A DNA stretch of 64,000 bases from Zingiber officinale (lineage: Eukaryota; Streptophyta; Magnoliopsida; Zingiberales; Zingiberaceae). The stretch is from NCBI RefSeq assembly GCF_018446385.1, contig NC_056004.1:31750492-31814491 (forward strand), read 5' to 3'. Positions 24,118 to 35,577 of the stretch are shown here, piece after piece (position 1 is the stretch's first letter; each line of letters starts with the position of its first letter). The translations under genes were made by a program, and so were the position numbers. Below the pieces are notes generated by a model that saw nothing but the letters and a program-made list of their open reading frames with translations, ran no database searches and had not been told where the DNA came from.

Positions 24118-26302
24118 GTGGTAAGAGTTGAGAACAGGCGCGAGAGCAACCCCACTTATAACTCAGTAGAGCGACACAAGAATTTAGAATTTGGGCACGA
24201 GGGTAGGCTCGCTTATAACTCGGTCGAGAGGCACAAGAATCTGGAATTTGGGCACGAGGGTAGACTCGCTTATAACTCGGCCGAGCAATATGAGAGTCTA
24301 GAACACAAATGCGAGGATAGACTCGCTTATAACTTAGTCAAGCAACACGAGAGTTTGGAACACAGGGCGAGGGTGATTTACTTATAATTCTTCCAAGTGG
24401 CACAAGAGTCTAGGACACAGGCACGAGGGTAGGTTTTCTTATACTCGGTCGAGCGACACGAGATTCTGGGACATATGCGCAAAAGTATGCTCGCTTATAA
24501 CTCAGTCGAACGACACAAGAGTCTGGGACAGACGTGAGAGAATGCTCATTTATAACTCGACCGAATGACATGAGAGTTTGGAATTCATGAGTGAGGGAAG
24601 GCTTGTTTATAACTCGACCGATTGCCACGAGAGTCTGGAACATCGGTGAGAGAGCATGTTCGCTTATAACTCGGCCAAGCGACACGAGAGTTTGGAACAT
24701 AGGCATGAGAGCATGCTCGCTTATAACTTGGTCGATCGACATAAGAGTCTGGGATATAGGCATGAAAGCAAGCTCACTTATAACTCGACCGAACGACTAG
24801 AGAGTTTGGGATAGGCACGAGAGCACGCTCACTTATAACTCAATCTAACGGCTTGAGAGTCTGGGACATAGGCGGGAGAGCAGACTCGCTTATAACCTGA
24901 TCGATTGGCATGAGAGTCTAAGAGGTACGGTATATGACCTGAATGCCTTGGATCTTGGACGCAAGGGCATGCTCGCTTATAACTCGATCGGTAGGCATGA
25001 GAGTTTGGAACATGTGTGATGGCAGACTCTCTGAAAACTCAGTTGGACGACACAAGAGTCTAGAATAGGCGCAAGGGCAGACTAACTTATAACTCGACAG
25101 AGTGACACAAGAGTCTGGGACATAGGCGCGAGAGAACACTCACTTATAACTCGGCAAACGGCTCGAGAGTTTGGGACAGGCGTGAGAACATACTCGCTTA
25201 TAACTCGGTCGATCGGCTCGAGAGTCTAGGACAAGCGTGAGAGCATGCTTGCTTATGAATCGGTCGGTCGGCACCAGAGTCTGGAGGCATGGTGTGCTAG
25301 GACTAAAAGGAATTTAGATATCTCCACAATGATATGATATTGCCCACTTTAGGTATAAGTTCTCATAATTTTATTTTTGGACTCTACCCAAAAAGCCTCA
25401 AACCAATGGAGATATCTTTCACTTATAAACCCATAATATTTCTCATGTGTTTTCAATATGGGACTTTGTTTGTAAATTTATAACCCAATAATTCCTCCCT
25501 CAAAACGAAGGGTCGCAGACTTCCCACGTTCGATCCTCGACCCACCAGGTCTTCCAGCCCCTTGGTCCACTCGACCTACTAGGACTTCCTTGCCTAGCTG
25601 CAACTAGGACTTCCTGTCTGGTGTCTGGTCCTATTGATTTTGACACTTGATCCCCCACTTTCTTTGTTAGAGGTCAATATTTTACTCACATGGCTCAATT
25701 AAATCATAGCCTTTGTGCACAATCAGCGGTTATACCTTCTGGTAGTCCAAACTTTGATATCAATTGTTAGGACCAAAAGAAATTTAGATATCTCCATAAT
25801 GGAATGATATTGTCCACTTTGAGCCTAAGTCCTCATGGTTTTATTTTTGGGCTCTGCCCAAAAAGTCTTATACCAATGGATATATCTTTCCTTTATAAAC
25901 TCATGATCTTTCCCATGTGTTTTCAATGTGGTACTTTGTTTGCAAACTTACAACCCAACACAGTGTATAACCCGAATGCGTTGGAGAGCGGAGGCACAAT
26001 GTATAACCTAAATGCCTTGGGTGCGAGGGCATGCTCACTTATAACTTGGCCAGTTGGCATGATAGCTTGGGACAAGCAAGAGAGCAGACTCGCTTATAAC
26101 TCGGAAGGTTAGCACAAGAGTCTGGGAGACACAACGTATGATCCAAATGCCTTGGAGCATGGGTGCGAGGGTGGGCTCGCTTATAACTCGGTCAGTTGGC
26201 ATGAGAGTCTGGGACATGTGCGAGATCAGGCTCACTTATAACTCGGTCGATCAGTACGATGGTATGTAGGCATGGTGTATAACCCGAATGCCTTAGAGAG
26301 TG
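24118..26302 (-). repeat. ~57-bp tandem array, interrupted by a TRIM
   Basis: About thirty units of roughly 55-63 bases with the constant words CTCGCTTATAACTCGG and CACGAGAGTCTGG and variable spacers, punctuated by TATAACCCGAATGCCTTGG units. For example, AATTTGGGCACGAGGG recurs at 24189 and 24245. The array lies between the internal region and the 3' LTR of the Tat-type element, i.e. in its 3' untranslated region. It resumes at 43421 after the block of younger insertions. The open frames at 24118-24387, 24410-24800, 24918-25139 and 26035-26235 are translations of the array. Confidence 0.85.
25295..25960 (-). mobile_element. TRIM (terminal-repeat retrotransposon in miniature)
   Basis: A 666-bp insertion with two 196-bp direct terminal repeats (25295-25490 and 25765-25960). 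In minus orientation they run TGTTGGGTTG to GGTCCTAACA. A degenerate initiator-Met PBS (TGATATCAAAGTTTGGAC) follows the 5' repeat at about 25747-25764. The PPT-like TTGAGGGAGGAAT lies at about 25491-25505. The internal 274 bp has no coding frame. The flanks (TGGTG left, CAGTG right) are a decayed 5-bp duplication at best. No 5S-like sequence was seen, so it is not obviously a Cassandra-type TRIM. Confidence 0.8.
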
Positions 26303-27725
26303 TGTTGGGATATGCCCGATGTGATGTGTGCTAAAACACGTTTCGTAAACATACGCAGTAGAAAAATAAAATAATAATGATTCCTAAATTATTGCATTAC
26401 ACGCACCACATGCATACAAGGATACAACATGTCAAACATGATCGCATAATTAAATTTTTTTTACGGAAAGTAAATTTACGCTAGTTGTACCTTACGGATG
26501 ACCTATAACGAGAAGGGCATCAATCGTAGTGAAGTTGTCAAACCTCGCCTCTATTCGTATCCACGCTGAGCTACTCAAGACAACTCCTTGAATATAAGAA
26601 TCTCCTTCGAAAGTTACTAGCCACGAGCTAAGAAGAGGGATCAAGAGGAAGAGGAAGAGAAGCACACAAGGGAGAGTTTTCTCCCTTGTGGTGGTCATGG
26701 CAACAAGGAGAAAACTTCTCCTTGTTGTTGTGTGACCGGCGACATAGAGAAGGGGGAGCAGAGAAAAGTTGGGTTAAGGTTTCCAAAACACTATCAAGCC
26801 AACTAATGAAAATTGTGTCTAGTTCTCTCCCAAATACATCTATATATAATCCTCATTAATGAGTTGGATTAAAAAGTTCAAATCCAACCCATTATCCCTT
26901 AATAAAAAATTAGCCCATTAACCCCTTGATTTGGTTCGCAATTAAACCAAGTTAGTTCATGACTAATTCATGATTAAACCAAATATCGTCCAACTCTTCC
27001 ATAAGAGATGTGACCCATCCACGCTTCCATTGCGACAAATATTTCCATATTTGTCTTATGTATGGTCCAACCAAACATTTATCTCTTAATCTAAGAATCC
27101 TATTCTTTAACTTGTTTTATATCTTTTAGAGACTCATTACTACGTGTGGAGGTTTTAATTTATCTTGGTCGTCCATAATTAACTATTTAATTATAGAACG
27201 ATCATGAGTGACACCTAGTAGTACATCATAATTCCCGATTAGTCAAAAAATCATAGTTGATCTTAGAATTAATTCTAAACCCTTCAACAAATACAGTGAG
27301 TCATGGCTCGTTCCTTTTACTCGTCTTATACCCACTTGGTTCAGGATATGGTCTGTGTCTTATTTCCACTAGACTGACTACGTCACACATAACCCAAGTA
27401 ATACTTCCTCATTCTACGGATTCAAATTATTCATACATGTGTACAAGAGTCTCGCACTCTTAACATGTGATACTTTGGCCAAAGACTTTGAGTAATAATC
27501 CTAACAAGTGGCCACAGGGTATATGTCTCCTCGCAAGGAGCGGTGAATCATCTGCGAGCTATGCAAACACCTTTGGGCACTTCAACTTATACCTAATCAT
27601 CCTAAATCCACACCTCAATGAGATGCTTGCTTAAGATGTCAAAGTATAAGTCTCCATGACCAAGATGACTTGTATACCTCAAATCGAAGGAAACTTGCAC
27701 TCGTGCTGTAGTAAGAACTTCATAG

Positions 27726-27813
<88 letters not shown>

Positions 27814-28217
27814 CCATATGAAGTCTTACAATAAGTCACTCCAATGAACTAGTTATCATAACCAACATCTACGTTTAACTCTTGACATCCCAATATCTCC
27901 AACCAGTGAGAAAATAGCTGCTTCGCTGTACCAAGGAGTATAACATGTGCTAGTCTTACAGAATTGATGATGTCTGAATGCATCAATTCGACGACTAGGG
28001 AAATTTCAATATATTCATAATTGCACATGTAGGGATAATCACTAGTTGCGATCCAATCACAAATTCTCTCATGCTATGAATTATATTACGGACATTTAGT
28101 AAATGAGTTTAAGACAATCAAACATATAATATGCACTCAAATAGTGAATATATACTTATCGAATAAATAGAAAAAATTGTAAGGCGATTGCCTTAGGACA
28201 TCCCTCAAATTCTAACA
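26303..28217 (-). repeat. 3' LTR of the Copia element
   Basis: TG...CA bounded LTR in minus orientation. It includes a long TA dinucleotide tract at 27727-27812. Confidence 0.7.
27727..27812. repeat. (TA)n microsatellite, ~40 units
   Basis: Almost pure TA repeat of about 85 bases inside the Copia LTR. The 71-residue frame over it (27602-27817) is mostly an Ile-Tyr repeat and is not a gene. Confidence 0.95.
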
Positions 28218-28235
28218 CTCTCACTTGGCCTAAAG

Positions 28236-29740
28236 TCAATCGCCACGGTGTCCTAAATCGTAAGCATAGACGTGACTCTCAAACTTACTTTGTGGTAGAG
28301 CCTTTGTCAAAGGATCTACTAGATTCCTTTCAGTGGGAATTTTCTCAAGTTGTATTTCTTTCCTATTAACGATCTCCCTGATCAAATGATAACAGCGAAG
28401 CACATGTTTTGATCGCTGATGAGACCTTGGTTCCTTTTCTTGCGCAATGGCTACAGTGTTATCGCAGTAAATAGGTAATGCTTCAACAATGGATGGAACC
28501 ACTCCAAGTTCAGCAACGAACTTCTTGATCCAAACCGCTTCCTTTGCTACTTCCGAAGCTGCAATGCATTCCACCTCACAAGTAAAATCTGCAACAGTGT
28601 TTTATTTGAAACTTTTCCAACTAACTAAGCCTCCATTTAATATGAATATGAATCTAGACTGGGACTTGGAGTCATCCTTGTCCATCTGAAAACTAGCATC
28701 TATCTATCCGCATATGGTCATATCACCATCTCCATAAACTAAGAACATATCCTTAGTTCTCCTTAAGTACTTAAGGATCATCTTGCTTGTCACCCAATGA
28801 TCCATTCCTGGATCAGACTAATATCTGCTCGTAACACTCAGAGCATATGATACATCGGGTCTTGTACATAACATAGCATACATGATAGATCCTATTGTGG
28901 GCGCATAAGGTATCTTATCCATGCAAATCCTCTTGTCTTCTGTGCGTGGGCACATAGACTTCGAAAGGTGGATTCCATGCCTTATAGGTATGAAAGCTTT
29001 CTTGGATTCAGACATGCTAAATCATTTTAGCACTTTGTCGATATATGTCGACTGTGAAAAACCAAGCAACCTTTTTGATCTATCTCTATAGATTTTCATC
29101 CAAAGGATGTAAGTTGCTTCTCCCATGTTTTTTATGGAGAACGTATTGGACAACCAAACTTTAACTGATTGTAGAACTGGTACATCGTTTCCTATAAGCA
29201 ATATGTTATCAACATATAATATTAGGAGTATGACTACACTCCACTAACCTTTTGATGCACACAATGTTCGTCTAGATTTTGTGAGAAATCAAACTGTTTG
29301 ATTGCTTCATCAAAACGAATATTCCAACTCCTGGATGCTTGCTTTAGTCCATAAATGGACCATTGAAGCTTGCATACTTTATTCTTGTTGACATATGTAA
29401 AGCTTTTGGGCTATATTATATACACATCCTCGAGCAGATTTCTATTAAGGAAAATTGTTTTCACGTCCATCTGTTATATCTCATAATCATGATGAGATGA
29501 TATGGCCAGGAGTATCCGAATGAATTTAAGCATGGCCATAGGTGAGAAAGTTTCGTCATAGTCAATGCTTTGCCTTTGACGATAGTCTTTCACCACCAAC
29601 CTTTCCTTGTAGGTAATAATATTACCATTCATATCGATTTTCTTCTTGAAACCCCATTTGCACCCTATAGGCGTAATGCCTTCAAGTGGGTCCACCAAGT
29701 TCTAAACTTGGTTTTTGTACATAGACTCTTCTTTGCAGCC
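28236..29740 (-). pseudogene. Copia pol remnant: RT and RNase H
   Basis: Minus frames. At 29474-29698 lies the RT N-terminal region (IGCKWGFKKKIDMNG, DYDETFSPM). At 28818-29015 lies the region before RNase H (APTIGSIMYAMLCTRPDVSY). At 28236-28574 lies RNase H (ECIAASEVAKEAVWIKKF, YCDNTVAIAQ, RSHQRSKHVLRCYH, LVDPLTKALP). Stops and frameshifts separate them, and an in-frame TAG replaces the Trp of the QVW motif near 29700. Typical Angela/Ivana-like Copia pol; inactive. Confidence 0.88.
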
Positions 29741-30063
29741 TTGACCTGTTGCCTTCAAGCCTACTTTCTTTGGCTCTCGTCCCTCGGATGCATCCAAGCC
29801 CGTGGCTCGTCCCAATATCATCCTTCACGTATGCTTCGAAGTTGCTTCCCTCTGCCTTTGTCCTTGCTGCCTTGTCCACGGTCCCTCGGATGCTCCATCC
29901 TTCACAAGACCCGAAGCCATGAAGCTGAGTCATATGTGTATTCTGCAAGCATGCACACTCACATACACATATCAAATATAAGGATAAACCTAACTTAAAC
30001 CCTTTGCTCAAACCATCAAAATCCATGGACACCCTGGACCATCTTGAGGCAAGATTGCTCCAA
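29741..30063. other. Unassigned repeat fragment
   Basis: C-rich DNA with TCCCTCGGATGC-type words and a CATCAAAATCCATGG stretch, ending GCTCCAACA. It looks like a fragment of a different Copia LTR wedged between the truncated Copia and the Athila LTR. The frames at 29570-30137 are not genes. Confidence 0.35.
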
Positions 30064-31060
30064 CAGGTTTCCCCTCTTGGGGAAATCCTAGAGCCACCAC
30101 CTTCATGACTACAACACTCCATCCACCTTTGACGCAAGGAACTACCCCAAAGACTTCTCCCTAAGTATCTCTTAACTCTATTCTCTAATTTGATTGTATG
30201 AATGCTTTCATTGTTGTTTTTGGATTGTAATACTTTTGTTATGGACTAGTTCTCATGATTCTAGGATGTAGAGAGTATCCCTTTTGATATGTGAACATCT
30301 TTTCATTTGATTCATATATTTGCATGTTACTTGTTCAATGAAATGTGTGTTTATGGTCTGGATATACTATTTTAACATGATCTTGATACCAAAAACATGA
30401 GATCCATATTCCATGAGAGTTTGGGGATGAATCGAAAGGAGAACCCGACCCTCTGACCCATAGAAAATTGAGATGCGGAGAGTCAGAAACAAAAGTGCTA
30501 CCCGATTTTCCGCCAGGAGCCCTAGGATATCATAGAGCTTAATGGATCAACCCTAACTCATTGTAGATCATGATTAGGGGGGATACGCCATTGTAGAAGA
30601 AAAGTTTACATCGGATATCACAGGATGGTCTATTTACATACATACCTTTTGAGGATGAGAAACCAAACATAAATTAGGTGTTTACATTTATTTGAGTCAA
30701 ACCAAAGTCTTAGAATTGCCCTTCACAACTGAACCATCTTTGATAACCCGCTGCTCTCTCTCTCTCTCTCTCTCTCTCTCTATTTCTCTCTGTGATCATC
30801 ATTACCACTTCCTATGATCTTTCTAATCTAGATCACTCTGACCTCCTTCTGTGATTTCTCTGCCGCCCCCTCACTTCTCTCACTCTTTCCTGATCTCTCT
30901 CTTCTCTCAATTTCTAGTTTTCAGGCACTCGTGAACTAACCTCCGATTGTCTAGATAATTCATTATACGAAGTTAACTAATGTTTAATCAAAATTTCCTA
31001 GGAATTCAATCTTATTATTACTTGATGACACTTTCATGCACTTGCGGATTTATCACATCA
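30064..31060 (+). repeat. Athila 5' LTR, truncated at its 5' end
   Basis: Homologous to 42445-43419, including GGTTTCCCCTCTTG, GACTTCTCCCTAAG, TATGAATGCTTTCATTGTTG and a (TC)n tract at 30752-30782. About 520 bp of the LTR start are missing compared with the 3' copy. Confidence 0.85.
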
Positions 31061-31239
31061 ATTTTTAGTGTCGTTGCCGAGAACTGTTTCAATTAACATT
31101 AGTTGATTAGCATATGAGATACTCTTGACTTGTTAATAGATTTTTCATTTACTTGTTTATTTTTATTTCCACATTTTTCTTTATTTCAATTTAAATTTTG
31201 TATTTCAGTTTTTCTAATAATTTTATTTTTCTAAGATAC

Positions 31240-32820
31240 AATGAGCACTAACATGTCGAGCAAGCCTTTAGTAGAATTTTTCACACCCATTTCCATAAGA
31301 TTCAAATCTCCCATTGTGCAATTTCAAATAAAAGCAACAAATTCCAATTAGACCTAGAATTAATCTTTATGATGCAAGATCACAAATTTGGAGGAGAAAT
31401 TTCAGAAAACTCATACTTGCACCTTGAGATATTTCTTGAATACTGCAACATGGTGATTGTGAAGAAGTTTCAGCAAATGTCATTCCGTTGATGACATTCC
31501 CTTTCAGTATCAAGGATAAAGTAAACTTGGTTTTATTCTCTCTCTCTCTTCATAAAGCATAACAAGTTGGGAACAATTGGAGTAGCTATTTCTGAAATAT
31601 TTTTTCCTCTAAGTAGAACGTTGTACATGAGGAATTGCATCACAAATTTTGCTTAGATAGATGGAGAATCACTATTTGAAGCATGGGACAAGTTTAAAGA
31701 TTTACTAAAATAGTGTCCTCACCATGGTCTAGAAAGATGGTTGATAGTGCACATATTCTGCATGGGGATTTCGTTCTCAGATAAGTCATTATTGGATTCA
31801 TCTACTGGAGGGTCTTTGATGAATAAAAGTTTGAATGAAGCCTATGCATTAATTGATCAAGTGACATTAAACCTTTAAGAATGGTCAAATAAAAGTTGGA
31901 TGAAATCTCCCCCGATAATTCCTGAAGTGCGAGCAACTGTCACACAAGAATTTATACAACCGTCCATGCACAAAGAGGAAACTTCATTAAATCACAAAAA
32001 CTTCATCAAATTGTAGAATGAGGGGGCAAAAATAACAGAAAAGTTCAATGTAGAATGTAATGTTACCAAGTTGAGCAGTGGCAATAACTTTAAAGAACTT
32101 TTGGAAAATGCTCAGTGTAGATACAAGGAGAATTATATAAGAGAATAAAAAATCTAACCTCCACTCCAGAAAGTATCTATAGGCCACGAATATCTTTCTC
32201 TCAACGGTTGATTATACTAGATAATCAATGAACCCCGTCACAAGATCAAAGAGAATTTGGGGAAAAGAAAGACCAATTCTTCGCAAGACCTCCACCAATC
32301 CATTTTCCCCATAGGCAAGTGGCAAATATGAGCGAAGACAAATTTAATAAATTCTGTGATGATAATTTGATTGCAAGCAAATTTGTTGGTTTAATTCAAG
32401 ATGATGAATTTTCATATAATAAGGAATTAGCCACTTGCGACTTTGTTGAATTACTTAGAATTGAAATTTTTCTGATAATGATGCTCAGTATAAAAGTTTT
32501 GATGAAGTTATTGATCCCCCTATTTATGATATTGATATTAGTGAATTCTCCATTGTTTATGATGATGTTAATATAGTGGATAAGAGTGTAAGGACTCGTG
32601 CTATGAAAGTAAATCCCCAAGAATCACTTCATTTGATCACACATCCACTTGACATTATGGAAATTGCAAAGAATGATCAAGTTGTGGATATAAATGTAGG
32701 GACTCATGAAGAGATGGTAGAGCCCCAAGAATCACCACCTTTAATTGCACTACCACCTGAGACAAAGTTAGAACCATCTTTGATCAAGAAGAAGTCTCAT
32801 CCATTTATTTAGTACTTTTA
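31240..32820 (+). pseudogene. Athila gag remnant
   Basis: Conceptual translation in shifting frames shows the Athila Gag pattern: FPFSIKDK near 31500, DGESLFEAWDKFKDLLK and CPHHGLERW around 31660-31740, then LLDSSTGGSLMNKSLNEAY near 31790-31850. Many stops (for example at 31650 and 31710) and frameshifts break it. Two longer open stretches at 32319-32576 and 32576-32812 are the C-terminal Gag part. Confidence 0.82.
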
Positions 32821-34459
32821 AGAACTCCTCAACAATGCAAGGTCAGTATTTCTTGTGATCTTTCAGAAAACCTCATAGAAATATCTATAATTGATTTTGT
32901 TGGATGTGATTCATTTTTTCATTCATGTTTCATCAAATTTAATATGGTTCTAATTCTTTCATATTATGCTTGTGGAAGGTATGTTTTTCCTATGGGTGTG
33001 CATATTTTCATGAGGCTAAAATTTGGAAGCTCAATTTGAATTGTCTCCAACCTCCAAAAAAAAAACTTCAAAAGAAACGAAGATGGAGAGAGTGGTACTA
33101 CACCACATTGATCTCATATCAACAACTCTCTTCATAATAACATGAGTCATTAGAAGAAAAGTCCAGAAGTATCTCACTCCGGCAAGATCGAGATTTAAAT
33201 CAGTTTAAATAAGGGATCGATCTAATGACCTTAAACAAGTTCTTCTTGGGAGACAACCCAAGTTCTTTCTTGTTCTTATTTCTTTTTTTTTTTAATAACT
33301 CAAACCCTCTACTTAGTTTTTCTTGTCTATTACAGAGGATTAAAGATTAGGAAGAGTGCAACTACTAGGAGGGGTTAATTCCTTAGGCATTTGGCACACA
33401 TCACTTGGTAACCTCTCTAAACTTTCCTCTATAATACATTTTACAATTATTGAAAACATTGAAACATTTAGGTCTAGGGAATTTATACATACTTTATGTT
33501 GTTAGTTAGTTTTGTTATATTTTTTGTTGCATAATAAAATCTTCTTCTAGCTTGCAACATATCATGTTTAGCTCTTGTGGATGTTTCAGATTTGAAATGA
33601 AGCATCTATGCATGCTTTGCCCATTAGACAATATTTTGACGTGTTTAGTATCATGCTATCATGTGGACGTATTCTCTTATTTTTGGTGATTCATATTTTC
33701 CTATCTAGTAGTCAAATTTTATAAAAGCAATGCTGAGTTGATTTGTATTTCACCATATGCCTACTTGATAGTTTGACCATTACACTACACTTTTGATTTA
33801 TTTCCGAAAGATTGATTTAGTACCACATAGTCATGATTCATTTTGTTGAACTAGTACCATAGTGATCATAAGTGATCCTTTTCTAATATTTTAGTTATTG
33901 GATCATGCTCGGTTTGTGATAGCTCATTTGGAAAAATCAAAATTCCAAGCGAGAGGAAAAGAAAAAAAAATAAAAAAATGGAAGAAAATTTAAAATGTAA
34001 TAAAATATTTGAGTGAAAAATAATTTTGAGTGATAATAATGGGATAGAAAATATATATCATGGGTGGAAATAATAAGATACTCCTTTGAGATTGAGTTAA
34101 ATTACTAGAGAAACATCTATCCATTCTCTCAATACCGAGCATACCTTTGAGACTTTGTGTTGGGAAGAGGGGTCAAACCTCGCGTATGACAGGTAAGTGC
34201 CTAACACTGGAAACTATGGAAACAGAATGCAATGACTACTTGATTTAAAGAGGAACTTGAAACATTAGGAACAAATTATGTACTGTGCACTTAAGCTAGC
34301 TCATTAGGTTTAGTGAAACTAATTGAATACCTTCACTTAAAGATGATACTACTTGATAGGATTAGATGAACTTATTAAAATTAAGGAGATATAAACTCAC
34401 ATGTATTCTTGATATTGATGTTTGTTTGAGGATAAACAAAGGTTCGATTTGGGAAAATT
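32821..34459 (+). other. Athila non-coding 3' internal region
   Basis: No reverse transcriptase, integrase or envelope-like frame is seen. The region ends at a PPT-like GGGAAAATT just before the 3' LTR start TGATAAGTG at 34460. The pol region is presumably deleted. Confidence 0.55.
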
Positions 34460-34651
34460 TGATAAGTGTGAAGTATATAGGGTTTTCATCATATTTTCGC
34501 ACTACATTCTGTTGGTGCAACATTCTTCAGGTCAAGGTTGACCTGGTTGACCAAGCTTGAGTCTTGGTTTGGATTTCGATGTTTGACAATGCAAGGTTGA
34601 TTGAAGAAGAGTCAAGTAGGTCAAGGATGATCGGATACTTGACTGGGAAGT

Positions 34652-34846
34652 CCTAACTGGGATGTTAGGCAGGAGGAAAATCCTGGTGAGTGAAGCCAGG
34701 TGAAAGACCTAGTGAGTGAAGCTAGGCAATTGGGAAGTCCTAGTGAGTGAAGCTAGGCAGGAGGAAAATCCTGGTGAGTGAAGCCAGGTGAAAGACCTAG
34801 TGAGTGAAGCTAGGCAATTGGGAAAGTCCTGGTGAGTGAAGCCAGG
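34652..34846 (+). repeat. Hairpin array 1: CCTRG-TGAGTGAAG-CYAGG units
   Basis: Six units share the loop TGAGTGAAG. Their 5-base arms are CCTGG/CCAGG at 34682-34700, 34770-34788 and 34828-34846, and CCTAG/CTAGG at 34708-34726, 34739-34757 and 34796-34814. The variable base pair is G-C in one type and A-T in the other, so complementarity is kept. A related hairpin CCTAAC/GTTAGG lies at 34652-34669. Confidence 0.9.
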
Positions 34847-34856
34847 CATGAGAAAT

Positions 34857-35106
34857 CCAGATGGGTCAAGGTTGACCAGACATCTGGTGAGAGTCCAAGT
34901 AGGTCAAAGGGATTGACCGGATACTTGGCACGTGGAAGAAAAGTCCAAGTAGGTCAGAGGGATTGACCGGATACTTGGCAAGAAGAGAAAAGTCCAAGTG
35001 GGTCAAAGGGATTGACCAGACACTTGGTGAGAGAGTCCTAGCTGGTCAAGGGTGACCGGATGCTAGGTCTTATGTACCAACAAGTCATGGTTGACTAGAT
35101 GTTGGT
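34857..35106 (+). repeat. Hairpin array 2: GGTCA/TGACC core, variable outer stems
   Basis: Six units with an inner GGTCA...TGACC stem and outer arms that differ between units but pair within each: CCAGAT/ATCTGG (34857-34887), CCAAGTA/TACTTGG (34895-34928 and 34945-34978), CCAAGTG/CACTTGG (34994-35027), CCTAGC/GCTAGG (35037-35067), ACCAACA/TGTTGGT (35076-35106). In the last unit the inner stem is AGTCA/TGACT. Confidence 0.9.
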
Positions 35107-35147
35107 TTAGGGGGCTTTGGGCGTGGTTTTGGGCAAAAACCAGTTTT

Positions 35148-35577
35148 GGATTGATCCGTGGATTGATCCAGCCAGTTTTGGATTGATCCGTGGATTGATC
35201 CAGCGAGTTTGGATTGATCCGTGGATTGATCCAGCAGGTTTGGATTGATCCGTGGATTGATCCAGCAGGTTTGAATCGATCCGTGGATCGATTCAGCAGG
35301 TTTGAATCGATCCGTGGATCGATTCAGAAGATCTGAATCGATCCACCGATCGATCCGGTGAGTCCCCGCGAACAGAACCCCTTTGGATCGATCCGTGGAT
35401 CGATCCAGAGGTCCCAATCGATCAGTGGATCGATTGGGACGCTGCTACTTCGCGCGATAAGTGCTGGATCGATCCGTGGATCGATCCAGAAGTTTTTCCA
35501 GAGCACAGAGGCGCTCTGGATCGATCCGTGGATCGATCCAAAGCCTCCCCGATCGATTGGGAGCATTCCAATCGATC
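35148..35577 (+). repeat. Hairpin array 3: GATCGATC palindrome pairs
   Basis: About twelve units, each two 10-base palindromic arms around a short GTG or CAG spacer. Arms are GGATTGATCC (four units, 35148-35265), GAATCGATC/GATCGATTC (35272-35325), GGATCGATCC (35384, 35464 and 35516), and CCAATCGATC/GATCGATTGG (35413-35438). A reversed unit is at 35551-35577. Confidence 0.9.

Larger units (their letters stand above)
26303..29740 (-). mobile_element. Ty1/Copia element, 5'-truncated
   Basis: Minus orientation. The 3' LTR spans 26303-28217 (about 1,915 bp, TGTTAGAATT...CCCAACA), preceded by the PPT-like GGCCAAGTGAGAG (28218-28230) and pol remnants. The element stops at about 29740, inside the reverse transcriptase, so gag, protease, integrase and the 5' LTR are lost. 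The left edge joins the 57-bp array directly. Confidence 0.8.

Noticed and set aside
24118-25300. CRISPR-like regular array
   Set aside because: Units are degenerate, repeats are not constant and the spacers are themselves related; it is a retrotransposon tandem array in a plant genome.
25295-25960. Cassandra TRIM
   Set aside because: I saw no 5S rRNA-like promoter sequence in its terminal repeats, which defines Cassandra.
24118-26235. Several 60-117 residue frames with repeated motifs
   Set aside because: They are the 57-bp tandem array read in frame; spacing and substitutions do not respect codons.
27602-27817. Ile-Tyr repeat protein
   Set aside because: Translation of a TA microsatellite.
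29570-30137. Open frames of 142 and 151 residues
   Set aside because: They span the junctions between the truncated Copia, an unassigned fragment and the Athila LTR, and match no protein in continuous frame.
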